A stretch of DNA of 44,922 nt, taken from contig CAJWYM010000021.1 of NCBI GenBank assembly GCA_913049555.1, forward strand, positions 1 through 44,922, given 5' to 3'. Positions within the stretch are counted from its first letter, which is position 1. Each line of letters opens with the position of its first letter. Under the pieces are notes generated by a model. That model was not told where the DNA came from. It worked only from the letters and a program-made list of their open reading frames with translations, and searched no databases. The position numbers and the translations under genes are program-made. This stretch comes from an uncultured Opitutia bacterium. Lineage in GTDB: Bacteria; Verrucomicrobiota; Verrucomicrobiia; Opitutales; CAJWYM01. Below, piece after piece: positions 18,534 through 28,269 of the stretch.

Positions 18534-20812
18534 GGCTTTTAATTGTAGGATCTTTTTTGACCATTGTTCTCTCATTGATTGGTGCTGAGACGAATTCTTT
18601 TCGCTTCAGCAATCCTGTTGTTTGTAAAATTGATTGGAACACCCGCTCTTTGCTCTCCGAGGATTTAAATGGGGATGGTCTAAAGGATCTGATCGTTCTG
18701 AATAATGGAATTGGTCGTATCAACCTCTTTTATCAAAAAAAAGATTTTGAGTCTGAAGTTCCTAAACAAATTTCCATTCAAAAGAATCGATGGGAGCCGG
18801 TATTAGAAAACCATCCTTTTTACTCCTCTTTTGTAGTTACTGGTAGCTCTATGCTCTCTTTAGCGGTAGGAGATGTTGATTCAGACGGATTCATGGATTT
18901 AATTTACACTGGAAAAGACGATCCACTCACCATTCGATTTCAATCGTCTGAGGGAGGCTTCTCTGAAACGCTTGTTTACAATAGTAGTTTAAAGGTGCTA
19001 CCAAGACCAGATTCCATCAAAGTAGTCGATTTTGATCAAGATGGGCGCCAGGATATCATGCTTGCAACTAAGGATCATTTGATGAAAATCAATGTGAATA
19101 AATCCCGTAGTTTTGTGGGTGAAAAGTCCTATCCTTGGTCATCAAATCCAGTTTATTGGCAAGATTTTTCCGATATTAATCAAGATGGCAAATTGGATCT
19201 TATTTATTATACTGAGGGAAGTCCGATGTCTCCAGTTCGTGTTAGGTATCAACAAGAGGATTCGATTTTAGGATCTGAGGTAGGATTGGAAATATCCAGA
19301 CAATCGACATTGGCTCTTATGCCCGGTGAGGAAAGAATTCTTGCTGGAATCAATCGAAGATCTGGCAGTATTGAAATCCACAATATAATGAATGAAGAAG
19401 TCGTTCCCGGCATTGACAGTTTGATGAATGTTGCGAGCTTTCCTTTGTCCTCAAAGGTGAGCCATAGAAATGCTTGTGCTTCAGGCGATTTAGACAACGA
19501 TGGTTGCCTAGATGTATTGATTGCTAATCCTGAAAAGGCTTCGATTCGTTTTTTTAGAGGCGATAAGAAAAATGTTTTTATTCCAGATCTTAATTTTCCA
19601 ACCTTGAAAGAGGTCGATTATTTATTCGTTGGAGATTTTCAAGCAAAAGGAGTGCAACAAGTTTTAGTCCAGAGTTCCAAAGAAAATTTAATAGGCCTCT
19701 CTCAATATGATCCAGATCTTGGAATTTCATTTCCAGAACTTATGAAAGTGGATGGTGATATCTTATGTTCTTCTAGCATAGATTCAAATCTAGATCGGCT
19801 TTCAGAAATGTTTTGGATCAGTAAGTCAGGATCCAATTATGAGTTTGTTTGTAGGTATTGGAAAGTTGCTAATCAGAGTTGGGATGAGCAAACGCTCGAA
19901 TTAGGAAAGATGAGTCGAAAACCTGTAGCTTTATATCCCTTTGATATAAATCAGGATGGCAAAAAAGATTTCATAATTTTGATTCCTCGTGAACCTGCAA
20001 GAATTTTAATTCAAGAATCGGACTATACATTCAGTGAAGTATTGAAGGATTCTCCTATCAGAAAAAGTTTATTAGGTAATTTATTACCAGAACACTTAGG
20101 CCGAGGAGATTTAAATGGGGACGGCAAACTTGAATTACTCATCGGTTCTGAGGGTTTTGTTCGTGCTTTTTTTTATGAGGATGGTCTTAAGGATCTAAAG
20201 GTTTTTGGACAATTCAATGCAAGAGAGGGAGACTCTCAACTTACAATTCCTTTTTTATCCATTGATGAATCTGGGCTTCCCATGTTGGTTGCTTATGACA
20301 AGAAAAATAAAACATTTCAATTTCTTAAAAAAGAACTGGCTGGTTTTAAATACCATTCTGAAAAAAAGGTGGATACTCTGAACCCATTAGGATTAGTTCC
20401 TGCAAACAATGAATCTTCATTTCTATTATACACGGAAGATCATTTACTTGTTTTAAACCAAAGTAAGAAAAAACTGCGATTAGAAAAAGGGGGTCATTAT
20501 GAAACCAATTTAAAAAATGTGAGACACACCCATTTTTTATTTGGAGATTTCAACAACTCCAAAAAAACGGATATTTTAGCTTACGATGGGATCCAACATG
20601 CACTGGAGGTCTTGGAGAGAGAATCGAAGGACTATTCTAAATGGTCTAGCCTATTGCATTTTAACATTTTTGAATCCAATCTTCATTACAAAGGCCCAAA
20701 AGGAGCTCAATACGAACCTCGGGAGTCTATCTGTGGGGATTTTAATGGAGATAACAAGGACGATTTTGCATTTTTAATTCACGATCGAATTCTGGTATAT
20801 TTCCAAGAATGA
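18530..20812 (+). CDS. Exported FG-GAP/VCBS repeat beta-propeller protein
   Basis: A 760-residue protein with a signal peptide (MRLLIVGSFLTIVLSLIGA). It carries at least nine calcium-binding FG-GAP/VCBS-type loops: DLNGDGLKDLIVL, DVDSDGFMDLIYT, DFDQDGRQDIMLA, DINQDGKLDLIYY, DLDNDGCLDVLIA, DINQDGKKDFIIL, DLNGDGKLELLIG, the degenerate DFNNSKKTDILAY and DFNGDNKDDFAFL. These are spread from residue ~40 to the C-terminus and fit one or two seven-bladed propellers on the cell surface. No catalytic domain is attached. It overlaps the previous gene by 4 bases. Adhesion or glycan binding is inference. Confidence 0.88.
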   Translation: MRLLIVGSFLTIVLSLIGAETNSFRFSNPVVCKIDWNTRSLLSEDLNGDGLKDLIVLNNGIGRINLFYQKKDFESEVPKQISIQKNRWEPVLENHPFYSSFVVTGSSMLSLAVGDVDSDGFMDLIYTGKDDPLTIRFQSSEGGFSETLVYNSSLKVLPRPDSIKVVDFDQDGRQDIMLATKDHLMKINVNKSRSFVGEKSYPWSSNPVYWQDFSDINQDGKLDLIYYTEGSPMSPVRVRYQQEDSILGSEVGLEISRQSTLALMPGEERILAGINRRSGSIEIHNIMNEEVVPGIDSLMNVASFPLSSKVSHRNACASGDLDNDGCLDVLIANPEKASIRFFRGDKKNVFIPDLNFPTLKEVDYLFVGDFQAKGVQQVLVQSSKENLIGLSQYDPDLGISFPELMKVDGDILCSSSIDSNLDRLSEMFWISKSGSNYEFVCRYWKVANQSWDEQTLELGKMSRKPVALYPFDINQDGKKDFIILIPREPARILIQESDYTFSEVLKDSPIRKSLLGNLLPEHLGRGDLNGDGKLELLIGSEGFVRAFFYEDGLKDLKVFGQFNAREGDSQLTIPFLSIDESGLPMLVAYDKKNKTFQFLKKELAGFKYHSEKKVDTLNPLGLVPANNESSFLLYTEDHLLVLNQSKKKLRLEKGGHYETNLKNVRHTHFLFGDFNNSKKTDILAYDGIQHALEVLERESKDYSKWSSLLHFNIFESNLHYKGPKGAQYEPRESICGDFNGDNKDDFAFLIHDRILVYFQE

Positions 20813-20869
20813 CCGTTTGTATCAAGATTTCTAGTATTTCAAATCAAAAATGGAGTAAAATTTAGTAGA

Positions 20870-22261
20870 ATGAATATTGAAACTTTGCTCTCAGCTTTGG
20901 CAGTATCGCCTGAAAATATACCTCTCAATTTGTTGTTAGCGGAGGCATACAAAGCAGATCTAAATTTTGATCAAGCTAAAGCCATTTATCTAAAAGTCTT
21001 AACTCTTGATTCTAATCACAAAGATACTCAACTGAAATTAATTGAAGTCCTTGACTTGCAGGGTGAATTGTCTGAGGCAGTGGTTCGAATAGAATCTTTC
21101 TGTCAAAATTTTCCCGACTTTGGTGAAGCTTGGGTGTTAAGAGCTCGCTTGTCTTTTAAGGATGACGAAATTGGAAAAGCTAGAGAATATTATCAAATCG
21201 CTATGGCACTGTCTTCAAAATTGAAAGATGAGGGTTTGGAAAAGGAAATTGGATATGTGGATGAAATTGAGGAGATTACTGATCCCCAAGTTGGGGTAGG
21301 CGCACAGGATTGGTCTCCAGAAGCAATTGGTTCCCCCACGAACGCTCCTCCCAATTCAAACAACGAGTTTGATTTTTTATCTGAGATTGAATACACGAAA
21401 GAAGTCGATGTGGACTTTGATCATGTGGGGGGTATGAGTGAGGTTAAAAACGATATCCGCATGAAGATTATTCACCCTTTAAACAACCCGGATCTATTTG
21501 AAGCTTATGGAAAGAAACCAGGCGGCGGAGTTCTTTTATATGGACCTCCAGGTTGTGGAAAAACTCTTATTAGCAAAGCTACAGCTGGTGAAATTCATTC
21601 TAGCTTTTACTCTGTTGGTCTTCACCAGATCCTAGATATGTGGTTGGGCAAAAGTGAAGAAAAATTGCATCAAGTTTTTGAACTTGCCAGAAAGCAAGCA
21701 CCGTCTGTTTTATTTTTCGATGAAATTGATGCACTTGCAGCTGATAGGAGTGATTTGAAGGGCTCTGCAGGAAGAACTTTGATCAATCAATTTTTAGCGG
21801 AATTAGATGGGGCTCATTCTAAGAATGATGGCTTACTGATTCTAGGAGCGACCAATGCTCCGTGGCACCTAGATTCTGCTTTTTTAAGACCGGGTCGCTT
21901 TGATCGGGTGGTTTTCGTTCCCCCTCCAGATCAAGAGGCTAGAATTTCAATTTTAGATATTCTCAGTCAAGGCAAGCCGATAGACAATTCATCTTTTAAA
22001 AGCTTAGCCAAAAAAACAGAGGGTTTTTCTGGAGCAGATCTTGAGGCCATCATTGATGTTGCCACTGAAAAAACGATCGAAGAAGCCATGAAATCTGGTA
22101 AAATAATACCGATTTCTGAACGAATCTTATTGAAAGCGCGTAAAGAGGTGAAGGCTTCCACTCTTCGTTGGTTTGAAAGTGCTAAAAATTATGCTATGTA
22201 CGCCAATCAAAGCGGAATGTATGACGATATAATTACTTACATGGGAATCAAAAAACCATGA
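20870..22261 (+). CDS. TPR-AAA ATPase
   Basis: A 463-residue protein with N-terminal TPR-like repeats (residues ~10-125), an acidic Pro/Asn linker and one AAA module of the FtsH/Cdc48 type. Walker A is GPPGCGKT (225-232), Walker B is LFFDEID (281-287), and the second region of homology ends at FLRPGRFDR (338-346) with both arginines present. An AAA lid follows with FSGADLEAIIDVA. There is no membrane span, no protease zinc motif and no second ATPase domain, so it is neither FtsH nor Cdc48. The TPR part may select client proteins. It overlaps the next gene by 4 bases; a 57-base gap separates it from the propeller gene. Confidence 0.9.
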   Translation: MNIETLLSALAVSPENIPLNLLLAEAYKADLNFDQAKAIYLKVLTLDSNHKDTQLKLIEVLDLQGELSEAVVRIESFCQNFPDFGEAWVLRARLSFKDDEIGKAREYYQIAMALSSKLKDEGLEKEIGYVDEIEEITDPQVGVGAQDWSPEAIGSPTNAPPNSNNEFDFLSEIEYTKEVDVDFDHVGGMSEVKNDIRMKIIHPLNNPDLFEAYGKKPGGGVLLYGPPGCGKTLISKATAGEIHSSFYSVGLHQILDMWLGKSEEKLHQVFELARKQAPSVLFFDEIDALAADRSDLKGSAGRTLINQFLAELDGAHSKNDGLLILGATNAPWHLDSAFLRPGRFDRVVFVPPPDQEARISILDILSQGKPIDNSSFKSLAKKTEGFSGADLEAIIDVATEKTIEEAMKSGKIIPISERILLKARKEVKASTLRWFESAKNYAMYANQSGMYDDIITYMGIKKP

Positions 22262-23520
22262 ATGAGGGGCCATTAAATCGGGCTCGACTATTGAGGGAGC
22301 AAGGACGACCAAGTGATGCTTCTGATATCTTGGTTGGGATTTTACAAGAAAACCCAGACTCGGATTCTGTTTTAGCGGAACTGGCTTTGTGCGAAATGTC
22401 TATACAGGGAAAAGAATCCAAGGCATTAGAAAGTGTCAGAAAGGCCATTTCTCTCGAACCCAATTATGCTTTTTATCATGGTATAGAGGCACTAATATTA
22501 TTAGAATTGCGGCAGGATAAATCGGCCATTGTATCTGCGGAAAAGGCAATCGCGATGGATCCCGTATTGACTTTAGGCTATGTGGCTCTAAGCCAATGTT
22601 ACGCTCGATTGAACCAGTGGAAGAAAGTTGAAATTTTCTCAAGAAAGGCCTTGGAAATTGATCCTGACCTGACAGGAGCACGGAATTTACTTTTAATTGC
22701 ACTTAGAAATCAAAATAAAAATGAAGAGCATGATCACCACCTAAGCGGTTTACTCTCTGAAGATCCAGAGGACAGCTTCACTCACTCAAATGCCGGTTGG
22801 TCTGCTTTGCAGAAAGGAGATGTCAAACAAGCGGAAATTCACTTTAGAGAATCGTTGAGGTTGAATCCAAATTCTGAACATGCTCGAGATGGATTGTTGA
22901 ATTCATTCAAAAGTCGATCCAAGGTATACAGTTTATATTTAAAGTATTGTTTTTTCATGCAGCGCTTCTCTGCAGCGGGACAATGGGCAATCATAATAGG
23001 TTTATTTATAGGGGTAAGGATTGGACGCGAAATTTTGAACAACTTCCATCCATTGGCTGCAGTTGCTCTAGGAGTCGCTTATTTATTATTTGCTTTGTGG
23101 GTATGGGTAGCCTCTGGAATTGGAAACTTTATTGTTTTATTGGATAAAAATGCTCGATTTGCCCTTAAAAAGTGCGAAGTTTGGGATGGAATTTTTGTTG
23201 GAGGAGCCATTATAACTGGAATTTTATGTGCGATTGTAGGAGTTTTTCATCACTCGTTATGGTTGACTGTCTCTATTTTGTTGGCAGCTTCTTGCATTCC
23301 AGCCTCTATGTTGTTTGTCAATAATAGTAAAAAAGGGAAATATCTTTTTGGAAGCTTGTTTGCTTATTTGTATTCCGTCTTAATTGCTATCATTGTGGCT
23401 ACTTTTACTGGCAACGAAAGTTTTATAAACAGTGTCTCTGCTATGATGCAATTAGGACTTTTTGGAGCCTTTATATCTACATGGCTAGGAGGTATCCAGT
23501 CCTTAAATCAAAGAGCCTAA
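22258..23520 (+). CDS. TPR membrane protein, partner of TPR-AAA ATPase
   Basis: A 420-residue protein with about six TPR repeats in residues 1-215. The repeats include LLREQGRPSDASDILVGIL and AGWSALQKGDVKQAEIHFRE. After a basic stretch around 215-230, four or five hydrophobic segments fill residues 240-415. The start overlaps the stop of the ATPase gene by 4 bases (ATGA), which implies translational coupling. A plausible model is that cytosolic TPRs of this membrane protein recruit the TPR-AAA ATPase, but that is inference. It is convergent with the next gene with only 5 bases between the two stops. Confidence 0.82.
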   Translation: MNEGPLNRARLLREQGRPSDASDILVGILQENPDSDSVLAELALCEMSIQGKESKALESVRKAISLEPNYAFYHGIEALILLELRQDKSAIVSAEKAIAMDPVLTLGYVALSQCYARLNQWKKVEIFSRKALEIDPDLTGARNLLLIALRNQNKNEEHDHHLSGLLSEDPEDSFTHSNAGWSALQKGDVKQAEIHFRESLRLNPNSEHARDGLLNSFKSRSKVYSLYLKYCFFMQRFSAAGQWAIIIGLFIGVRIGREILNNFHPLAAVALGVAYLLFALWVWVASGIGNFIVLLDKNARFALKKCEVWDGIFVGGAIITGILCAIVGVFHHSLWLTVSILLAASCIPASMLFVNNSKKGKYLFGSLFAYLYSVLIAIIVATFTGNESFINSVSAMMQLGLFGAFISTWLGGIQSLNQRA

Positions 23521-23525
23521 TCTGT

Positions 23526-24350
23526 TTATTTGAGTGGTTTTAGAGCTTTGGGAATGTTTGACCCAGATGGATTGGAACTTTCGACAATTCTTTCGCTGAT
23601 ATACTGTACTTTATGGTATTTATCTCTGTAAGGAAATATGAAGAAGTGAATTCTTTCTAAAGGATTTCTACTCATGGAGCTCCGAAATGCGGATTTCCAT
23701 TTTCCATCCTGATGCACCCCAATTTGAATGGCATCAGAAACTTTCCTATGTTTTGCCTGCACCGTAGATTCTGAATGTTTTGAATTTGTTTTTTCTGCAG
23801 AATCTCCTGGGTACATTTCACTTATCTCAACCGCAGCATTCTGCTCTGAATTAGGGTAATTTAAGATCATACTTTCCATCGGTAAAGAAGGGTAAAAATT
23901 ATCATTGATTTTCATGGCCACGTTTTGAGTAGTAAAATTATAAAACCTCATCTGACCCCGCTTAAATAAATCCAAATCGTTAGGGTAAACCAATACTTTA
24001 GACAAGCCACGATTGTTTTTAAATACGATCAAAAGTTGATCCTTAGAATCTAACAACAATTTGAACTTGGCGACGGTCGTTTTTTTAAAAGTTCCGTCTT
24101 TATTTTTCTTAACAGTAAAAAAAGTTGAATTTTGAGACCCTTCATAACTGAGAGAGTCCGACATTCTGGAAGTAAATAGATTTACTTTCATAGGCTCCAT
24201 ACCAACTTTTGATTGGTAGTAAAGATTGGTCATATTACCGCCCCACGAAAAGGCCTTTATCTTTGTTTTGACATTTAAATCCGGATTTTGAGCATACAAA
24301 ATATACACAAGACCAAGTAAAAGATAAAACGGGACGAATGTTTTTTTCAT
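23526..24350 (-). CDS. Small exported protein of unknown function
   Basis: A 274-residue protein with a signal peptide (MKKTFVPFYLLLGLVYILYA, cleaved near QNPD). The mature part is beta-rich and basic (IKAFSWGGNMTNLYYQSKVG, LLIVFKNNRGLSKVLVYPND). No catalytic motif is recognised. It follows the 1230-residue Verru_Chthon-like gene on the same strand after 158 bases and has its own predicted promoter there. In Verrucomicrobia such small exported proteins sit beside the giant pseudopilin-like gene, so a shared role at the envelope is possible but not shown. Confidence 0.7.
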   Translation of the reverse strand: MKKTFVPFYLLLGLVYILYAQNPDLNVKTKIKAFSWGGNMTNLYYQSKVGMEPMKVNLFTSRMSDSLSYEGSQNSTFFTVKKNKDGTFKKTTVAKFKLLLDSKDQLLIVFKNNRGLSKVLVYPNDLDLFKRGQMRFYNFTTQNVAMKINDNFYPSLPMESMILNYPNSEQNAAVEISEMYPGDSAEKTNSKHSESTVQAKHRKVSDAIQIGVHQDGKWKSAFRSSMSRNPLERIHFFIFPYRDKYHKVQYISERIVESSNPSGSNIPKALKPLK

Positions 24351-24413
24351 ATTAGGATTTAAAATTTAATTTAATGGATTCATCCATAAGAATAAGTGAG
24401 AGATAGAATACCT

Positions 24414-24443
24414 ATTATAACATATAAAAATATCTATTTTCAA
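24414..24443 (-). promoter_or_regulatory. Putative promoter of small exported protein gene
   Basis: Read on the minus strand, TTGAAA (24443-24438) is followed after 18 bases by a perfect TATAAT (24419-24414), about 63 bases upstream of the ATG at 24350. The surrounding sequence is very A/T rich, which raises the chance of a random match. Confidence 0.5.
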
Positions 24444-24508
24444 AACCTAGTTTGCTTTTAAAGACAAAAGAGTAAATTGCGATCTCATTTCGTAGGGAAA
24501 GGTTTGAT

Positions 24509-27500
24509 TTAAATTTCACTAGATGACAACCAACGAACGGAAACGATTTGAAATTTTCGTCCCATTGTTTTGTTGATAGCACTCAAGTTAATGTCATAGG
24601 GTCTGTTGGATGAATCCATGTATTCTGGGATCCTTTGAACCACTGCTTCACAAATTATATGAGACTTTATTTCCCCACTCGTGGAGTCCTTGCTTTCTCC
24701 ATAGGAGCGTATCGTAAATGTATCTGATCTTGCACTGATTACAGGACTAATAATTCGAAGGAGATCGTTTTGAAGAAGCCATGAATTGTTACCGATCCCT
24801 GTTTTAGGTAATAGATTCTGGCTATTTGAAGTGGAATTCCATAGCTTCGTTAGATTCGTATTATTACCCATGTTAGAAACATTGTTGACTACTGAATCCA
24901 TGGCACTTTGAAGGGCACCAGAAGATCCGAGCGCATTTGCTTCAAGTCTGCGATTTACAAAATCAGAAATACTTTGAAAAGGCCCTCTTCTTTTGATTTG
25001 CGAAACAATTTCATCTGCTAATTGATTGATTTCAGAGCTTGTAAAAGTTCTGAATCCATTCCAACTAGCGGGATCATTCGTATTGGAAACACTTTGAATT
25101 TCAGGACCCATTGGATTTCCAAAGCGAGGAATTTTTGGGGATGAGTTGTTTAAGAGATTCAGGTTTCCATTGGATGCATTGTAGTACTTTTTATCCTTAA
25201 TTTTATCAATTTTACTATTCTTATTAATGGAGGATAATAGAATTTTCCAAGCAGTTTGACTCGTTGAATTGATATTAAATCCTCCATTTACAAACATGCG
25301 CGAGGCAACTTGTTCAGAATGGTTCAAATTCTCCATGTAATCAGACTCAGAATCATTAGAAGATTTAAAAAACTCGAATCTTGAATTAGGCAATACAATT
25401 TGGTCCGACTCAATATCTTCATGACGGACCTCTTTGAAAGGTGGATAAGCTGTATTCCCTTTATTAGGGATTGTTGAAAAAAAGTATTTATCAAACAAAG
25501 CATCATTGTAGAGCCAAGACCAATCCGCTGTGTTTACTTCGTTGTTGAATCGATCTGAATCGGATCCTGCAGTGTAAATTCTGGACATCCGTGCATTGTT
25601 TGCGGAAGATCCATTAGAGAAAGGAGGAGCATAGGAATTTCCGACAGTATACAAGGGAGCAGAGTCAAAGATCCCAATTTCTGAGTGCATAAAATCACCC
25701 ACTGATCTGAGTGGTTGAATTGGAACTTGCTTTGCTACTAAAATGTCGGTTCCTGGTGTATCTATTTCATTTCCCCATTTTGGATTGCCAGTTAAACTCG
25801 CAGGTGAATGCCAAGCTGCAATGTCATTCCAATCTGTATCTGTCTTAAAATCTGAATGCCACAAATCCGAGTGTCCAGAGTTCGTAGAGGGTGTAAAGTG
25901 CCACGCCATGGGATTGAATTGTCCGTAAATGGGAAGATCGCCGTTCAATCCATCCGTAGTTTTCAGATTCATAAAAATATTTAAGGGGAAGTAGGTTTTG
26001 TTATTAGCCCATTCCCAAGATTCAGTAATCCCTCCCATTGAGTAGTCGGCTCTACGTGGGTAGTAAAAATTTTGACCTTCACTTTCATTGTATCTGAAAG
26101 AAGACCCCAGCCGTACCAAAGATCCAAGCGTTGCTTCCGGTTCTGTATCCGAGTCATGAATCAAAAAGGTTGCATTGTTTTCTAAACTTAAAGTGTCGTT
26201 ACTATCCAATATTGAAAGATAAAATCTACCTCCCATCCGAAAGGCCACTGGATCCTCAGACTCAGGGAAATCTGAAGAGTAAAGACTAAAGCCGTGAATC
26301 CTTATTTTTTCAGCCCACGGTCTTCCACCATCGAACATATTGTTTCCTGAGTTACTAACAAAGCTGTTAGGGATCATTGAAATCCCACGCACTCCAAAAT
26401 CATCGGCTACATTATTCGTGGCAATGTTTCCATTCGAATAGTCGTTGGGAAATAAAAAGACTCTACTGAAAGTTTGAAGATTGTTTAGTCCATAATTCCA
26501 ACCAGTTTGACAATTATGGATTCTTGTGGAGCCTGTTGTATCAATATTTAATAATCCGAAACTTTTAACCTCTCCTGGTTCTAAAGACACGTTGGTAATA
26601 TAATGTGCAAGGCTTCTGAAACCGTTGAGGTTGTTGTTTTCTTTGAGGAATGCATAAAAATCAGCTCTTTCGGAGTTGTTGTTTTTAGGAACGACCTCAG
26701 CATTCGTGTAAGTTGGAGCTCCACTATGAGTCATTCCTTTAAAATTGAAAATTTGGGAGGGGGCCCATTCGGGTTTGCTGTATTCAACTGTGTAGGAAAA
26801 ACCAGGATCGAAATGAATTCGATAATTCGAAGCCGAAAGTTTTACGTTGTATGGATTCCACAAAACAAATTGCGGAACAATTTCAAAGTTTAAATGATGA
26901 AAGTTGTCTGAAGAACTCCCCTGTATACTTCCGCTCCAATTAGACATTGCATTCAACCTAATCCGGAATAAAACTTGGGTCACTACAGGAGCGATTGGAT
27001 GAAAACCTGGATCAAATCGGTTTCCATCCTTATCCAGTAAAGATCCCTCAAGAGTTGAAACATGAGTGAATTCTTTTTCAGGGAGAAATTTTCTCATATT
27101 GCCATTGGAATCTTTGACAGTAGAATCAGGGGAAATTTCAGGTTTGTATGAATTTGAGGGATATTCAATCTTTTTGTAGTGATTGTAATAATCAGCCAAA
27201 ACATCCCACTTGACTGATTGAATGGTCTTTGTTACTCCAGCATTCGGATCAGAAATAGTCTCTTGGAAAACATATTTATTTTGAAGTGAATCTTTAAAAT
27301 CAGAATCTAAAGCTCTGCTTAAATCTACCTTTAGGCCTCCGTTTTTAGTATCTGTAAACAGAAGTCTGCTTGATACTGATAAATCATGAAAATACTTACC
27401 CTGGTCTTGTTTGTTCTCGGTGATAAAATCTATAGAGTTTGGAGACAATAGGGAGTCTATCCTGCTTATATTAGACTCATAAATTTCTTTCAATTCAGGC

Positions 27501-28201
27501 AAAATTTCAATGGGATTTCGGTGGGGAAATGAAAATAGTAGATCGTCTACAAGGGCTTTTTTATAACTCGAATTTTCATCCTTGTTATAATCATCAAAGG
27601 AATTAGGAATGCTTACTTTTGCTTTAATTCCTTCGTCAATGACTCCCCAAGCATAGGCACCAATTTGATTTCCTTCACGGTCTTTGACAGGAATTTTCTC
27701 AACCTCAAATTGATATTCATCTATTTTCCCTGAATCTGGATTTGAAATTAAAAGAATTGAGTCCTCTTTATTTTGGGTTGAATCTGCATCCTTTAGATTC
27801 ATCAATCGATCCTGTTTGTCATCGGAACCCTTATTAGAAACCAACCAACCTAAAAACTCTTTTTTCTCAGGCAACTCCGGATTGTAATTACTCGTATTCC
27901 AAACTCCTGTCCAATGGGATTTTTGCGAGGCTGCATGAATCCCACTATCTCCACTTCCGTCCAGTAGATCTGCCTTTGCAGATACACGCTGATCGGGTCC
28001 CATTGTTTTCTGCAACTCTGATAAAGCAATTCCAAGACCAAGCAAGGCATTCAATTTCGCTTTCTCTTGATTCTTATCATTGACAGAATTTTGAGTCTCC
28101 GTTCTAAGCATACTAGACATTGCCAAGATCATGACAAGTATTAGAGAGGACAGGAATAAGGCCACAATCAGAGCGAAGCCTTTATTAGAGGTTTTGGGCA
28201 T
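24509..28201 (-). CDS. Giant Verru_Chthon cassette protein A-like exported protein
   Basis: A 1230-residue protein. The N-terminus KGFALIVALFLSSLILVMIL is a pseudopilin or PilX-like hydrophobic helix. The next region, with LNALLGLGIALSELQKTMGP then DQRVSA, is the pattern I recall from Verru_Chthon cassette protein A (Verrucomicrobia-specific). The long mature part is Ser/Asn-rich, beta-structured and mostly unrecognised. Near the C-terminus an ISDFVNRRLEA segment preceded by IKRRGPFQS is seen, also typical of this family. The usual B, C and D cassette partners are not found nearby. An assembly or surface role is inferred from the pseudopilin-like N-terminus. Confidence 0.82.
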   Translation of the reverse strand: MPKTSNKGFALIVALFLSSLILVMILAMSSMLRTETQNSVNDKNQEKAKLNALLGLGIALSELQKTMGPDQRVSAKADLLDGSGDSGIHAASQKSHWTGVWNTSNYNPELPEKKEFLGWLVSNKGSDDKQDRLMNLKDADSTQNKEDSILLISNPDSGKIDEYQFEVEKIPVKDREGNQIGAYAWGVIDEGIKAKVSIPNSFDDYNKDENSSYKKALVDDLLFSFPHRNPIEILPELKEIYESNISRIDSLLSPNSIDFITENKQDQGKYFHDLSVSSRLLFTDTKNGGLKVDLSRALDSDFKDSLQNKYVFQETISDPNAGVTKTIQSVKWDVLADYYNHYKKIEYPSNSYKPEISPDSTVKDSNGNMRKFLPEKEFTHVSTLEGSLLDKDGNRFDPGFHPIAPVVTQVLFRIRLNAMSNWSGSIQGSSSDNFHHLNFEIVPQFVLWNPYNVKLSASNYRIHFDPGFSYTVEYSKPEWAPSQIFNFKGMTHSGAPTYTNAEVVPKNNNSERADFYAFLKENNNLNGFRSLAHYITNVSLEPGEVKSFGLLNIDTTGSTRIHNCQTGWNYGLNNLQTFSRVFLFPNDYSNGNIATNNVADDFGVRGISMIPNSFVSNSGNNMFDGGRPWAEKIRIHGFSLYSSDFPESEDPVAFRMGGRFYLSILDSNDTLSLENNATFLIHDSDTEPEATLGSLVRLGSSFRYNESEGQNFYYPRRADYSMGGITESWEWANNKTYFPLNIFMNLKTTDGLNGDLPIYGQFNPMAWHFTPSTNSGHSDLWHSDFKTDTDWNDIAAWHSPASLTGNPKWGNEIDTPGTDILVAKQVPIQPLRSVGDFMHSEIGIFDSAPLYTVGNSYAPPFSNGSSANNARMSRIYTAGSDSDRFNNEVNTADWSWLYNDALFDKYFFSTIPNKGNTAYPPFKEVRHEDIESDQIVLPNSRFEFFKSSNDSESDYMENLNHSEQVASRMFVNGGFNINSTSQTAWKILLSSINKNSKIDKIKDKKYYNASNGNLNLLNNSSPKIPRFGNPMGPEIQSVSNTNDPASWNGFRTFTSSEINQLADEIVSQIKRRGPFQSISDFVNRRLEANALGSSGALQSAMDSVVNNVSNMGNNTNLTKLWNSTSNSQNLLPKTGIGNNSWLLQNDLLRIISPVISARSDTFTIRSYGESKDSTSGEIKSHIICEAVVQRIPEYMDSSNRPYDINLSAINKTMGRKFQIVSVRWLSSSEI

Positions 28202-28269
28202 AGCTATAGAAAAGATTGAATCCGTTTAAATTTCAAACCATAGGAAAGTAAAAATGCAGTAAAAGAATT

